DNA from: Anaerostipes caccae L1-92
GTDB lineage: Bacteria; Bacillota; Clostridia; Lachnospirales; Lachnospiraceae
Length of the DNA stretch: 15,000 nucleotides
Assembly: GCF_014467075.1 (NCBI RefSeq)
Contig: NZ_AP023027.1
Location: forward strand, 1-15,000
Reading direction: 5' to 3'
A model generated the notes under the pieces. It saw nothing but the letters and a program-made list of their open reading frames with translations, ran no database searches and was not told the DNA's origin. Of this stretch, positions 1-9,488 are shown one piece after another. A program made the position numbers and the translations under genes. How positions within the stretch are numbered: the stretch's first letter is position 1; each line of letters begins with the position of its first letter.

Positions 1-20
1 CTTATTATATGAAAGAAACA

Positions 21-49
21 TTGAAAAAAAAATTCTTTTGTTATACACT
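21..49 (+). promoter_or_regulatory. Candidate dnaA promoter overlapping a DnaA-box-like site
   Basis: TTGAAA at 21-26 could be a -35 element. Seventeen bases downstream, TACACT at 44-49 could serve as -10, or TATACA at 42-47 with a 15-base spacer. Neither -10 is strong. The -10 region coincides with TTATACACT at 41-49, one mismatch from the DnaA-box consensus TTATNCACA. Binding of DnaA there would repress its own transcription, which is known for dnaA genes in several bacteria. Only 100 bases of leader are visible, so a stronger promoter may lie upstream of the window. Confidence 0.35.
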
Positions 50-68
50 AGTAATAGTGTATTTTTTT
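43..68 (+). repeat. Perfect 8-bp dyad followed by a T tract in the dnaA leader
   Basis: ATACACTA at 43-50 and TAGTGTAT at 55-62 form a perfect inverted repeat around the 4-base centre GTAA. A run of T (62-68) follows. The shape is that of a weak intrinsic terminator or attenuator. The left arm lies inside the DnaA-box-like sequence, so a protein-binding dyad is equally possible. The stem is short with only three G-C pairs, so I do not call it a terminator. Confidence 0.4.
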
Positions 69-100
69 AAACTTATTTAGAAAGAGGTCCGTAAAAATCA

Positions 101-1444
101 ATGAAGAAAAAAATCGAAGCGATCTGGGATGACGTTTTGTTAAAACTTGAACAGGAACACGATATTTCAAGTGCTGCCATCAACGCCTGGATTAAACCCC
201 TCAATATTAAAGAAGTGAAAGACGATCAGATTGTTTTGTCATTGAACAGTAATTTTGATGCCAGAGGCATACATTTTATTGAAAGTAAGATGTATGACTT
301 TTATATTTCTCTGGCCATTCAGGATATCACAGGTAAAAAATACGAAATTTCTTTTGTTCTGGAAGAAGCTAAGAAGAAAAAGGCTCCTGCATCCCGCACG
401 GATACCCAGCTTCAGGATTCCAATAACTTAAATCCGAGATATACGTTCGACAGTTTCGTCGTCGGAACAAACAACCAGATGGCTCATGCCGCCTGCATTG
501 CTGTGGCAGAAGCTCCGGCGGAAGCTTACAATCCGCTTTTTTTATACGGCGGCGCCGGATTGGGGAAAACCCATCTGATGCACTCAATCGCCCATTACAT
601 TATGGAAAATAACAGCAAACTCAAGGTCCTGTATGTGACCAGTGAAGATTTCACCAACGAAGTCATCAATGCGATCCATCACAACAAACAGGAAGAGCTC
701 AGAAACAAATACAGGACCATCGACGTACTCCTGATCGATGATATTCAGTTTATAATAGGTAAAGACAGCACCCAGCAGGAGTTTTTCCATACATTTAATG
801 CTCTGTATAATTCCAAAAGCCAGATTATCATATCTTCCGATAAGCCTCCGAAAGAAATCGAGACTTTGGAAGAACGTTTGAGGACCCGTTTTGGCTGCGG
901 GCTGACGGCAGATATTCAGCCTCCTGATTATGAGACGAGAATCGCGATTTTAAGAAAACGCGCTGAACTGGATCACATTTATATCGACGATGCTATATTT
1001 GACTACATAGCCTCAAACATTAAATCGAATATTCGAGAACTGGAAGGAGCACTGAACAAGATCAGGGTATATTCCAAACTCGAAAAAAGACCGATTGATC
1101 TTGATTTAGCTAAAATTGCCCTAAAAGACCTTGTGGACAATGATACTGTTGTAAAAATTACACCAGATCTGATCATCACTACGGTGGCTGAACATTTTAA
1201 CATCCAGCCGGCTGATATTATATCCAAAAAACGAAGCCATGATATCGCATATCCAAGGCAGATCTGTATGTACCTGTGCAAGAAACTTACGGATACTTCT
1301 TTTGTAAAAATAGGTGAGTATCTCGGAAAAAGAGACCACTCTACGGTCATTCATGGTTCAGAGAAGATTGAGAAGGATTTACAGAAAGATTCTTCTTTAT
1401 CCACGACCCTTGACGTTATTATTAAAAAAATGAACCCTTCATAA
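101..1444 (+). CDS. dnaA: Chromosomal replication initiator protein DnaA
   Basis: DnaA is the AAA+ ATPase that binds DnaA boxes at oriC, melts the origin and helps load the replicative helicase; it also acts as a transcription factor. The 447-residue length is normal. Domain I (about residues 1-85) is followed by a short charged linker (about 86-110). The AAA+ core carries Walker A GGAGLGKTH at 150-158, Walker B LLIDDIQF at 210-217, a sensor I region IIISSDKPP at 242-250, the arginine-finger segment RLRTRFG at 259-265 and the sensor II helix IRELEGALN at 311-319. The C-terminal helix-turn-helix domain has the DnaA signature around GKRDHSTVIHG (409-419), the part that reads DnaA boxes. An AAAGAGG ribosome-binding site at 81-87 precedes the ATG by 13 bases, a slightly long spacing. 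The gene is first in the replication block, next to a DnaA-box cluster, which fits its role. Confidence 0.99.
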   Translation: MKKKIEAIWDDVLLKLEQEHDISSAAINAWIKPLNIKEVKDDQIVLSLNSNFDARGIHFIESKMYDFYISLAIQDITGKKYEISFVLEEAKKKKAPASRTDTQLQDSNNLNPRYTFDSFVVGTNNQMAHAACIAVAEAPAEAYNPLFLYGGAGLGKTHLMHSIAHYIMENNSKLKVLYVTSEDFTNEVINAIHHNKQEELRNKYRTIDVLLIDDIQFIIGKDSTQQEFFHTFNALYNSKSQIIISSDKPPKEIETLEERLRTRFGCGLTADIQPPDYETRIAILRKRAELDHIYIDDAIFDYIASNIKSNIRELEGALNKIRVYSKLEKRPIDLDLAKIALKDLVDNDTVVKITPDLIITTVAEHFNIQPADIISKKRSHDIAYPRQICMYLCKKLTDTSFVKIGEYLGKRDHSTVIHGSEKIEKDLQKDSSLSTTLDVIIKKMNPS

Positions 1445-1447
1445 GGC

Positions 1448-1471
1448 TTATACACACAATGTTGTGGATAA
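1448..1471. promoter_or_regulatory. Pair of perfect, convergent DnaA boxes
   Basis: TTATACACA (1448-1456, + strand) and TGTGGATAA (1463-1471, i.e. TTATCCACA on the - strand) face each other across 6 bases, immediately after the dnaA stop codon. Both match the consensus exactly. Two one-mismatch boxes, TGTTGATAA at 1485-1493 and 1515-1523, continue the cluster in the - orientation. Confidence 0.9.
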
Positions 1472-1607
1472 CCTGTGTCTTTTGTGTTGATAATGAAAAC
1501 CTTAATTTCAGGCTTGTTGATAACCTTCGAGTTATGAAAGCTTTATCCGTGGCTTTTTAACAAGTTATTAACCCTGATTCAGCCTTAAATTAAGCCGTTT
1601 TTTAGGG

Positions 1608-1675
1608 TTATTCACAAATCCACAGCCCCTACGGCTTATACTGCGGATTTTTAATATATATTTAAGTATTTTTGA
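1608..1675. promoter_or_regulatory. Candidate basal origin unwinding system: boxes, GC spacer, DnaA-trios, AT-rich tract
   Basis: The order matches the unwinding module described in Bacillus subtilis and proposed to be widespread. Adjacent DnaA boxes are at 1608-1616 and 1616-1624. A GCCC spacer lies at 1625-1628. On the - strand, CAGTATAAGCCGTAG (complement of 1629-1643) reads as five triplets CAG TAT AAG CCG TAG. Four of the five have the central A that characterises DnaA-trios, and TAG is nearest the boxes as expected. An AT-rich stretch (1647-1673) follows. The triplet reading is my inference, because such motifs are short and degenerate; the surrounding geometry is what supports it. Confidence 0.5.
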
Positions 1676-1687
1676 ACCTGAAAGGAG

Positions 1688-1696
1688 TTATACACA
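1688..1696 (+). promoter_or_regulatory. DnaA box between the dnaN ribosome-binding site and start codon
   Basis: TTATACACA matches the DnaA-box consensus exactly. It sits directly after the AAAGGAG ribosome-binding site (1681-1687) and 2 bases before the dnaN ATG at 1699. It may belong to the oriC cluster, regulate transcription running into dnaN, or both. Confidence 0.8.
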
Positions 1697-1698
1697 AT

Positions 1699-2802
1699 AT
1701 GAAAATCGTTTGTAATAAAAGCGACCTGGTTTCCGGTGTCAGCATTGTATCCAAAGCCGTTTCCAATAAGACAACACTTCCTATTCTTGAATGCATTCTT
1801 ATGGAGGCAAGTGCCGGTACAATTACATTGACTGCAAATGACATGGAACTGGGCATCGAGACAAACATAGAAGGAAATATTTTAGAACAGGGAAAAATCG
1901 CTCTGGATGCCAAGTTATTTTTTGAGATCGTCAGAAAACTGCCGGATAATGATGTTACGATCGAAACAGATTCTGATTACAAAGCAACTATCACTTGTGA
2001 AAAAGCATGTTTTCATATTGTGGGACAGGAAGGATCAGAATTCCCATATCTTCCGGAGATTGAAAAAGAAAAAAGCATCACTTTGTCTCAGTTTACTCTG
2101 AAAGAAGTTATCAGGCAGACAATATTTTCTATTTCTGACAATGAAAATAATAAACTCATGACAGGTGAGCTGTTTGAGGTTGAAGACAAAAAATTAAATG
2201 TTGTATCGCTGGACGGACACAGAATTTCCATCAGAAACATTGAATTAAAAGAGAGTTATGATTCTTTTAAAGTTGTCGTTCCAGGAAAGACACTTCAGGA
2301 AATTACAAAAATTATTTCAGGTGATGCGGAAAAAGATGTTATAATTTACGTGACGAATAAGCATATCTTATTTGAATTTGATCAGACCAGAGTTGTTTCA
2401 AGACTTTTGGAAGGGGAATACTATAAGATAAGTCAGATGCTGTCCAGTGATTATGAGACGAAGATCACGATCAACAAAAAGGAATTTTTGGACTGTATTG
2501 ACCGTGCCAGTCTTTTGATCAGAGAATCTGACAAGAAACCTATCGTTATCAATATCACTGATAATTCTCTGGAGCTGAGTATTTCATCTTTCTTCGGATC
2601 AATGGAGGAAAACATCCTGATTCAGAAAGAGGGAAGGGATATCCTGATTGGATTTAATCCAAAATTTTTGATGGATGTACTGCGTGTCATTGATGATGAG
2701 GAAATCAATATATACCTTGTTAATCCGAAGGCGCCCTGCTTTATCAAGGATGATTCGGAATCCTATATTTACTTAATACTTCCGGTAAATTTCAATCACT
2801 AG
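1699..2802 (+). CDS. dnaN: DNA polymerase III beta subunit (sliding clamp)
   Basis: DnaN forms the dimeric ring that tethers DNA polymerase III and many repair proteins to DNA. The 367-residue product is the normal size for three repeated clamp domains. The N-terminus (MKIVCNKSDL, then TTLPILECILMEA around residues 25-37) and the C-terminal segment ending YLILPVNFNH are characteristic. The C-terminal LPV lies in the pocket region that binds clamp-interacting peptides; the residues after it (NFNH) differ from the LPVR-type ending I would expect in relatives. I chose the ATG at 1699 because AAAGGAG (1681-1687) lies 11 bases upstream and the protein then aligns naturally; a TTG at 1672 in frame precedes that site and is not credible. 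The gene follows oriC and precedes the S4 gene by 13 bp. Confidence 0.98.
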   Translation: MKIVCNKSDLVSGVSIVSKAVSNKTTLPILECILMEASAGTITLTANDMELGIETNIEGNILEQGKIALDAKLFFEIVRKLPDNDVTIETDSDYKATITCEKACFHIVGQEGSEFPYLPEIEKEKSITLSQFTLKEVIRQTIFSISDNENNKLMTGELFEVEDKKLNVVSLDGHRISIRNIELKESYDSFKVVVPGKTLQEITKIISGDAEKDVIIYVTNKHILFEFDQTRVVSRLLEGEYYKISQMLSSDYETKITINKKEFLDCIDRASLLIRESDKKPIVINITDNSLELSISSFFGSMEENILIQKEGRDILIGFNPKFLMDVLRVIDDEEINIYLVNPKAPCFIKDDSESYIYLILPVNFNH

Positions 2803-2815
2803 AAAGGAAATCTTG

Positions 2816-3025
2816 ATGGAGCAGATTAAATTGAGTGAAGAGTATATAAAACTCGGCCAGGCATTAAAGGCTGCCGGTCTTGTAAGTTCAGGGGTGGAGG
2901 CAAAGATCGTCATTCAGGACGGACTGGTCAGTGTCGATGGAGAGATTGATACGAGAAGGGGAAAAAAGCTGTACGGCGGAGAAGTCATCGAATTTGACGG
3001 ACAGGCTGTAAAAATTGTGAAATAA
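2816..3025 (+). CDS. yaaA: Small S4-domain RNA-binding protein (YaaA/RlbA type)
   Basis: A 69-residue protein consisting almost entirely of one S4 RNA-binding domain. The pattern around residues 13-45 (LGQALKAAGLVSSGVEAKIVIQ, with DGLVSVDGEIDTRRGKKL following) is the typical S4 helix-turn-strand with conserved basic residues. Members sit between dnaN and recF in many Firmicutes. B. subtilis YaaA (RlbA) has been linked to large ribosomal subunit assembly; applying that role here is inference. The AGAAAGGA site (2801-2808) overlaps the dnaN stop and suits the ATG at 2816 better than the TTG one codon earlier, which would leave only about 4 bases of spacing. recF begins 11 bp after its stop, so the gene is almost certainly cotranscribed. 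Confidence 0.93.
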   Translation: MEQIKLSEEYIKLGQALKAAGLVSSGVEAKIVIQDGLVSVDGEIDTRRGKKLYGGEVIEFDGQAVKIVK

Positions 3026-3036
3026 TCGGGTGCCTT

Positions 3037-4122
3037 ATGTATATTCAGTCTTTAGAGTTAAAAAACTATCGGAATTATGACCGTCTGATCATTGAGTTCT
3101 CCAGCGGCACCAATATCTTGTACGGTGATAATGCGCAGGGGAAGACGAATATCCTTGAGGCAGTTTATCTGGGGGCAACAACCAAGTCCCACCGCGGAAG
3201 CAAGGATAAGGAGATCATACGTTTCGGAGAAAATGAATCCCATATAAGGATTCATCTGATGAAACAGGACATTGGGCACCAGATTGACATGCATCTGAAA
3301 AAGAGCAGGACAAAGGGTGCGGCCATTGACCGGATTCCCATCAAGAGATCCAGCGATCTTCTTGGCTTTGTCCCTGTCATATTTTTTTCGCCGGAAGATC
3401 TGAGTATTATAAAAAACGGGCCTTCTGAGCGGAGAAAGTTTTTAGATATTGAGCTTTCACAGCTTGAAAAAATGTACCTTCATCAGCTTTCCAGCTATAA
3501 CAGGGTGATGGCACAGAGGAATAACTTACTAAAGCAGCTAGCTTACCAGCGTGAACTTTTGGATACATTAGACAGTTGGGATCTCCAGCTTGTCAAATAT
3601 GGATCGGAGGTCATCCGGTACCGGCAGAAATTTATTGAGGATCTCAATGAGATCATCAGGGAGATCCATAAGAATCTGACGGGAAAAAAAGAAAAAATTG
3701 TTTTGAAATATGATTATAGTGTAAACTATGATGAATTTCTGACCGTTTTACAGAGAAAGAGAGAGATTGATTTAAAATATGCTTCCACAGGGGCAGGGCC
3801 TCACCGCGATGATATTGAATTTTTGGTAAATGGAATTGATATCCGCAAATTTGGGTCACAGGGGCAGCAGAGGACAGCAGCCCTTTCATTGAAACTTGCT
3901 CAGATTGAGTTAGTAAAAAGACAGACCGGAGAGACACCGATTCTGCTCCTGGATGATGTGCTGTCAGAACTGGACAGCAGCCGGAAGAATTATCTTTTGG
4001 ACAGTATAAAAGACATTCAGACTTTGATCACATGCACAGGGCTGGAAGAATTTATTAACAGTCATCTGCAGATTGACAAAATGTTTCAGGTCAAATCAGG
4101 TAAAATTGTCAGAGAAAATTAG
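3037..4122 (+). CDS. recF: DNA replication and repair protein RecF
   Basis: RecF is an SMC/Rad50-like ATPase that works with RecO and RecR to load RecA at single-stranded gaps. The 361 residues are normal. Walker A is GDNAQGKTN at 30-38, the ABC-type signature lies in GSQGQQRT at 273-280, and the Walker B/D-loop is ILLLDDVLSELD at 302-313. The N-terminus LELKNYRNYD is a family hallmark, and the GAGPHRDD segment at 252-259 is also typical. The ribosome-binding site is weak (TCGGGTG at 3026-3032), so translation may depend on coupling with the gene 11 bp upstream. Its stop codon (4120-4122) overlaps the strong gyrB ribosome-binding site. Confidence 0.98.
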   Translation: MYIQSLELKNYRNYDRLIIEFSSGTNILYGDNAQGKTNILEAVYLGATTKSHRGSKDKEIIRFGENESHIRIHLMKQDIGHQIDMHLKKSRTKGAAIDRIPIKRSSDLLGFVPVIFFSPEDLSIIKNGPSERRKFLDIELSQLEKMYLHQLSSYNRVMAQRNNLLKQLAYQRELLDTLDSWDLQLVKYGSEVIRYRQKFIEDLNEIIREIHKNLTGKKEKIVLKYDYSVNYDEFLTVLQRKREIDLKYASTGAGPHRDDIEFLVNGIDIRKFGSQGQQRTAALSLKLAQIELVKRQTGETPILLLDDVLSELDSSRKNYLLDSIKDIQTLITCTGLEEFINSHLQIDKMFQVKSGKIVREN

Positions 4123-6054
<1,932 letters not shown>

Positions 6055-6069
6055 GAAGGAATATAATAT

Positions 6070-8556
6070 ATGGACGAGAATACAATTTTTGATAAAGTTC
6101 ATGACGTTGATCTGAAGCAGACAATGGAGAATTCCTACATCGATTATGCCATGAGCGTTATCGCTGCAAGGGCCCTTCCTGATGTAAGGGACGGGCTGAA
6201 GCCGGTTCAGAGGAGAATCCTCTATGCGATGATCGAACTGAACAACGGGCCGGATAAACCGCACCGTAAATGTGCACGTATCGTCGGGGATGCTATGGGT
6301 AAATATCATCCTCACGGTGACAGTTCTATCTATGGGGCATTGGTTAATATGGCTCAGGAGTGGTCGACCCGTTATCCTCTGGTAGACGGCCACGGAAATT
6401 TTGGTTCTGTGGACGGAGACGGCGCCGCTGCCATGCGTTATACGGAGGCAAGGCTCAGCAAAATTTCCATGGAACTTTTGGCCGATATCGGTAAAGATAC
6501 GGTCAACTTTATTCCGAACTTCGATGAGACGGAAAAAGAGCCCCAGGTGCTGCCGTCAAGGTTTCCGAATCTTTTAGTCAACGGTACACAGGGAATCGCG
6601 GTCGGAATGGCTACGAATATTCCGCCTCATAATCTCACGGAAGTGATCAATGCAGTTGTAAAAATTATCGATGATCAGGTGGAGAGAAACCAGGTTACAG
6701 ATATTGAAGAGTTATTAGATATTGTAAAAGGACCGGATTTTCCGACTGGGGCGACGATTTTAGGAAAAGCGGGCATTAGTCAGGCATACCGGACAGGGCG
6801 CGGAAAGATTAAAGTCCGTGCCGTCACGGATATTGAGCCGATGGCCAACGGAAAACAGAGAATTGTCGTAACCGAACTTCCTTATATGGTCAATAAAGCG
6901 AGACTCATTCAGAAGATTGCAGAGCTTGTAAAAGATAAAAAAGTAGACGGTATTACAGAAATACGGGATGAATCTGACCGTACCGGCATGAGAATCTGTA
7001 TTGAGCTGCGCAGGGATGCCAATGCCAATGTCGTCCTTAACCGTCTGTTTAAGCATACCCAGATGCAGGATACGTTCGGAGTTATCATGCTCTCATTGGT
7101 AAACAATGAACCTAAGATCCTGAATCTGTTTGACATGCTCAATTATTATCTGGAACATCAGAAGGACGTTGTGACCAGAAGGACAAAATATGAGCTGAAT
7201 AAGGCAGAAGAACGGGCTCATATTTTAGAAGGTCTGCTCATTGCCCAGGACAATATTGATGAAGTCATCAAGATCATTCGGGCAGCAGCAAATATCACGG
7301 AGGCGAAGACACAGCTCATGGAGCGTTTTGCCCTGACCGACGCACAGGCACAGGCAATCGTGGATATGAGGCTGCGTGCGCTGAACGGTTTGGAACGCGC
7401 CAAGCTTGAAAAAGAATATAATGAGCTGATGGCAAAGATCACAGAATTAAAGGCGATTCTTGCCGATGAAAAACTTCTTTTGGGAGTGATCAAAGATGAG
7501 CTGGTTCTGATCCGTGACAAATATGGGGATGAGAGAAGGACCTCTATCGGATTTGATGTAGACGATATTTCCATGGAAGATCTGATTCCAAGAGAAAATA
7601 CGATCATTACTATGACAAAACTCGGATATATCAAGCGTATGACGGTAGATACCTTCAAAAGCCAGAACAGAGGCGGAAAAGGTATTAAAGGAATGCAGAC
7701 CATTGATGAGGATTATATTGAGGAATTGTTTATGACAACTTCCCATCACTATATTATGTTTTTTACAAATATGGGAAGAGTGTATCGGATGAAAGCCTAT
7801 GAGATTCCAGAAAGCAGCCGGACGGCCAGAGGTACGGCGATCGTGAATCTGATCCAGCTGCAGCCGGAGGAAAAGATAACGGCGGTCATCCCGATCAATG
7901 AATATAAAGAGGATCATTACCTGTTTATGGCTACCAAGAGCGGGGTTGTGAAAAAATCACCGATCATGGAGTATGCAAATATAAGAAAGACAGGACTTCT
8001 GGCGATTACGCTGAAAGAAAATGACGAATTGATCGAAGTGAAGTTTACAGACAATGACCAGGACGTATTTCTTGTGACAAAGAACGGACAGTGCATCAGG
8101 TTCCATGAGACAGATGTCAGATCTATAGGACGAACAGCCATGGGTGTAAGAGGAATCAACTTAGATGGAGACGATGAAGTTATCGGCATGCAGCTGAATT
8201 CCCAGGGTGAAGCATTGCTGTTTGTGTCTGAAAATGGAATGGGAAAACGGACTGCCATGACTGAATTTACTCCTCAGCACAGAGGCGGAAAGGGTATCCG
8301 CTGCTACAAGATCACTGAGAAAACAGGAGATGTGGTCGGAGTCAAGGCTGTGGATGAAGAAAATGAAGTCATGATGATCACTACGGAAGGTGTTGTGATC
8401 CGGATGGGAGTCGATGGAATTTCTATGCTTGGACGGAATACATCGGGAGTCAAGCTCATGAATTTAGACGACAATGTGATTGTGGCAAGCCTGGCAAAAG
8501 TACGGGATGAAGAAGTGGAACAAGAGAGCGAAACTTCAGAAGAAGAAACAGAATAA
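6070..8556 (+). CDS. gyrA: DNA gyrase subunit A
   Basis: GyrA cuts and rejoins DNA and wraps it. The 828-residue product has the winged-helix/tower breakage-reunion domain (about 1-500) with the catalytic tyrosine Y124 in [10 protein letters not shown]. The C-terminal six-blade beta-pinwheel follows. The GyrA box is present as QNRGGKG at 532-538, with Asn as second residue where Arg or Lys is common, and this marks the protein as GyrA rather than ParC. A second box-like copy, QHRGGKG, is at 736-742. The tail (813-828) is strongly acidic. The quinolone-determining region reads [12 protein letters not shown] (80-91): Ser85 corresponds to E. coli Ser83, while Gly89 stands where E. coli has Asp87. 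AGGAAGGA at 6053-6060 overlaps the gyrB stop and precedes the ATG by 9 bases. Confidence 0.99.
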   Translation: MDENTIFDKVHDVDLKQTMENSYIDYAMSVIAARALPDVRDGLKPVQRRILYAMIELNNGPDKPHRKCARIVGDAMGKYHPHGDSSIYGALVNMAQEWSTRYPLVDGHGNFGSVDGDGAAAMRYTEARLSKISMELLADIGKDTVNFIPNFDETEKEPQVLPSRFPNLLVNGTQGIAVGMATNIPPHNLTEVINAVVKIIDDQVERNQVTDIEELLDIVKGPDFPTGATILGKAGISQAYRTGRGKIKVRAVTDIEPMANGKQRIVVTELPYMVNKARLIQKIAELVKDKKVDGITEIRDESDRTGMRICIELRRDANANVVLNRLFKHTQMQDTFGVIMLSLVNNEPKILNLFDMLNYYLEHQKDVVTRRTKYELNKAEERAHILEGLLIAQDNIDEVIKIIRAAANITEAKTQLMERFALTDAQAQAIVDMRLRALNGLERAKLEKEYNELMAKITELKAILADEKLLLGVIKDELVLIRDKYGDERRTSIGFDVDDISMEDLIPRENTIITMTKLGYIKRMTVDTFKSQNRGGKGIKGMQTIDEDYIEELFMTTSHHYIMFFTNMGRVYRMKAYEIPESSRTARGTAIVNLIQLQPEEKITAVIPINEYKEDHYLFMATKSGVVKKSPIMEYANIRKTGLLAITLKENDELIEVKFTDNDQDVFLVTKNGQCIRFHETDVRSIGRTAMGVRGINLDGDDEVIGMQLNSQGEALLFVSENGMGKRTAMTEFTPQHRGGKGIRCYKITEKTGDVVGVKAVDEENEVMMITTEGVVIRMGVDGISMLGRNTSGVKLMNLDDNVIVASLAKVRDEEVEQESETSEEETE

Positions 8557-8563
8557 AGATCAA

Positions 8564-8601
8564 AAGTCAGAGCATGGCATCAGCAGTCTGTGCTCTGACT
8601 T
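8564..8601 (+). repeat. 11-bp perfect inverted repeat after gyrA
   Basis: AAGTCAGAGCA (8564-8574) and TGCTCTGACTT (8591-8601) form an 11-bp perfect stem around a 16-base loop, starting 7 bases after the gyrA stop. No T tract follows directly; the nearest, six T at 8619-8624, is 17 bases further and adjoins the next ribosome-binding site. It is therefore not a standard intrinsic terminator. It could be a partial terminator, an mRNA-stabilising 3' hairpin or a processing site separating gyrA from the fumarase genes. Confidence 0.6.
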
Positions 8602-8633
8602 CGCGTATCACAGAATGATTTTTTGGAGGAAAT

Positions 8634-9476
8634 ATGAGAACGATCCATACAGATGAGATGATCCGCAGTATCAGGGACATGTGTATTGAAGCCAACCTGA
8701 CCTTATCAGAAGATATGAAATGCAGGCTGAAAAATGCAAAAGAGACAGAAAAGACTCCGCTTGGAAAGCAGATTTTATCCCAGCTCAATGAAAATATGAA
8801 AATTGCCCAAGAAGAACAAATTCCGATTTGTCAGGATACGGGGATGGCTGTGGTATTTTTAAATATTGGCCAGGATCTGCATATTGAGGGCATGGACCTC
8901 CACGATGCGGTCAATGAGGGGGTCAGACAGGGATATAGAGAAGGCTATCTGAGGAAATCTGTCGTGAAAGATCCTCTGATCAGGGAAAATACGAAAGATA
9001 ATACACCCGCGATTGTGCATATCGATATCGTTTCCGGGGATAAACTTGAAATTTTAGTAGCTCCCAAGGGATTTGGAAGTGAAAATATGAGCCGGGTATT
9101 TATGCTGAAACCGGCGGACGGAGCGGAAGGTGTCAGGAAATCTGTTTTAGAAGCCGTGAAGGATGCAGGACCGAATGCCTGTCCGCCGATGGTCGTCGGA
9201 GTGGGTCTTGGGGGCAGCTTTGAAAAAGCAGCTTTTCTGGCAAAAAAAGCGCTGACCAGAAACCTTGATCAGAGATCTGAGAAAGAACATATCCGTATCC
9301 TGGAAGAAGAACTCTTACAGGAGATCAATCAGCTGGGAATTGGTCCGGGGGGACTGGGAGGCAGCACTACTGCCCTTGGAGTAAATATTGAGACTTATCC
9401 GACACATATCGCAGGAATGCCTCTTGCCGTAAATATATGCTGTCATGTGAACCGCCATGTACATCGGGTTTTATAA
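8634..9476 (+). CDS. Class I (Fe-S) fumarate hydratase, alpha subunit
   Basis: With the next gene this forms the two-subunit, oxygen-sensitive [4Fe-4S] hydratase that interconverts fumarate and (S)-malate in the cytoplasm. The 280-residue product matches the N-terminal half of single-chain class I fumarases. Likely cluster ligands are C66 in PICQDTG (64-70), C183 in NACPPMVVGVGLGG (181-194) and C269 or C270 in NICCHVNRH (267-275). GPGGLGGSTTALGV (237-250) is a family hallmark. GGAGGA at 8625-8630 precedes the ATG at 8634. The beta gene starts 12 bp after the stop, with its ribosome-binding site overlapping this stop, so the subunits are coupled. L(+)-tartrate dehydratase (TtdAB) has the same architecture and cannot be fully excluded by eye. 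Confidence 0.9.
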   Translation: MRTIHTDEMIRSIRDMCIEANLTLSEDMKCRLKNAKETEKTPLGKQILSQLNENMKIAQEEQIPICQDTGMAVVFLNIGQDLHIEGMDLHDAVNEGVRQGYREGYLRKSVVKDPLIRENTKDNTPAIVHIDIVSGDKLEILVAPKGFGSENMSRVFMLKPADGAEGVRKSVLEAVKDAGPNACPPMVVGVGLGGSFEKAAFLAKKALTRNLDQRSEKEHIRILEEELLQEINQLGIGPGGLGGSTTALGVNIETYPTHIAGMPLAVNICCHVNRHVHRVL

Positions 9477-9488
9477 GGAGTTAGAGAG

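Larger units (their letters stand above)
1445..1698. other. Probable origin of replication (oriC) in the dnaA-dnaN spacer
   Basis: This 254-bp gap holds several DnaA boxes (consensus TTATNCACA). Perfect + strand copies lie at 1448-1456 (TTATACACA), 1608-1616 (TTATTCACA) and 1688-1696 (TTATACACA). A perfect - strand TTATCCACA lies at 1463-1471. One-mismatch - strand TTATCAACA copies lie at 1485-1493 and 1515-1523, and a two-mismatch AAATCCACA at 1616-1624. An AT-rich tract (1647-1673) follows the right-hand boxes and is the likely melting zone. TAACCCT at 1569-1575 and AGGGTTA at 1604-1610 form a long-loop inverted repeat whose role is unknown. Many Firmicutes origins are bipartite with a second half upstream of dnaA; that part would lie left of this window. 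The segment contains no gene and I found no convincing dnaN promoter in it. Confidence 0.9.

Noticed and set aside
1543..1551. TTATCCGTG as another DnaA box
   Set aside because: Three mismatches in the last three consensus positions make it indistinguishable from chance in an AT-rich spacer.
1672..1698. Longer dnaN from TTG at 1672
   Set aside because: The extension would translate the AAAGGAG site and the DnaA box; DnaN homologues start at MKI-type sequence.
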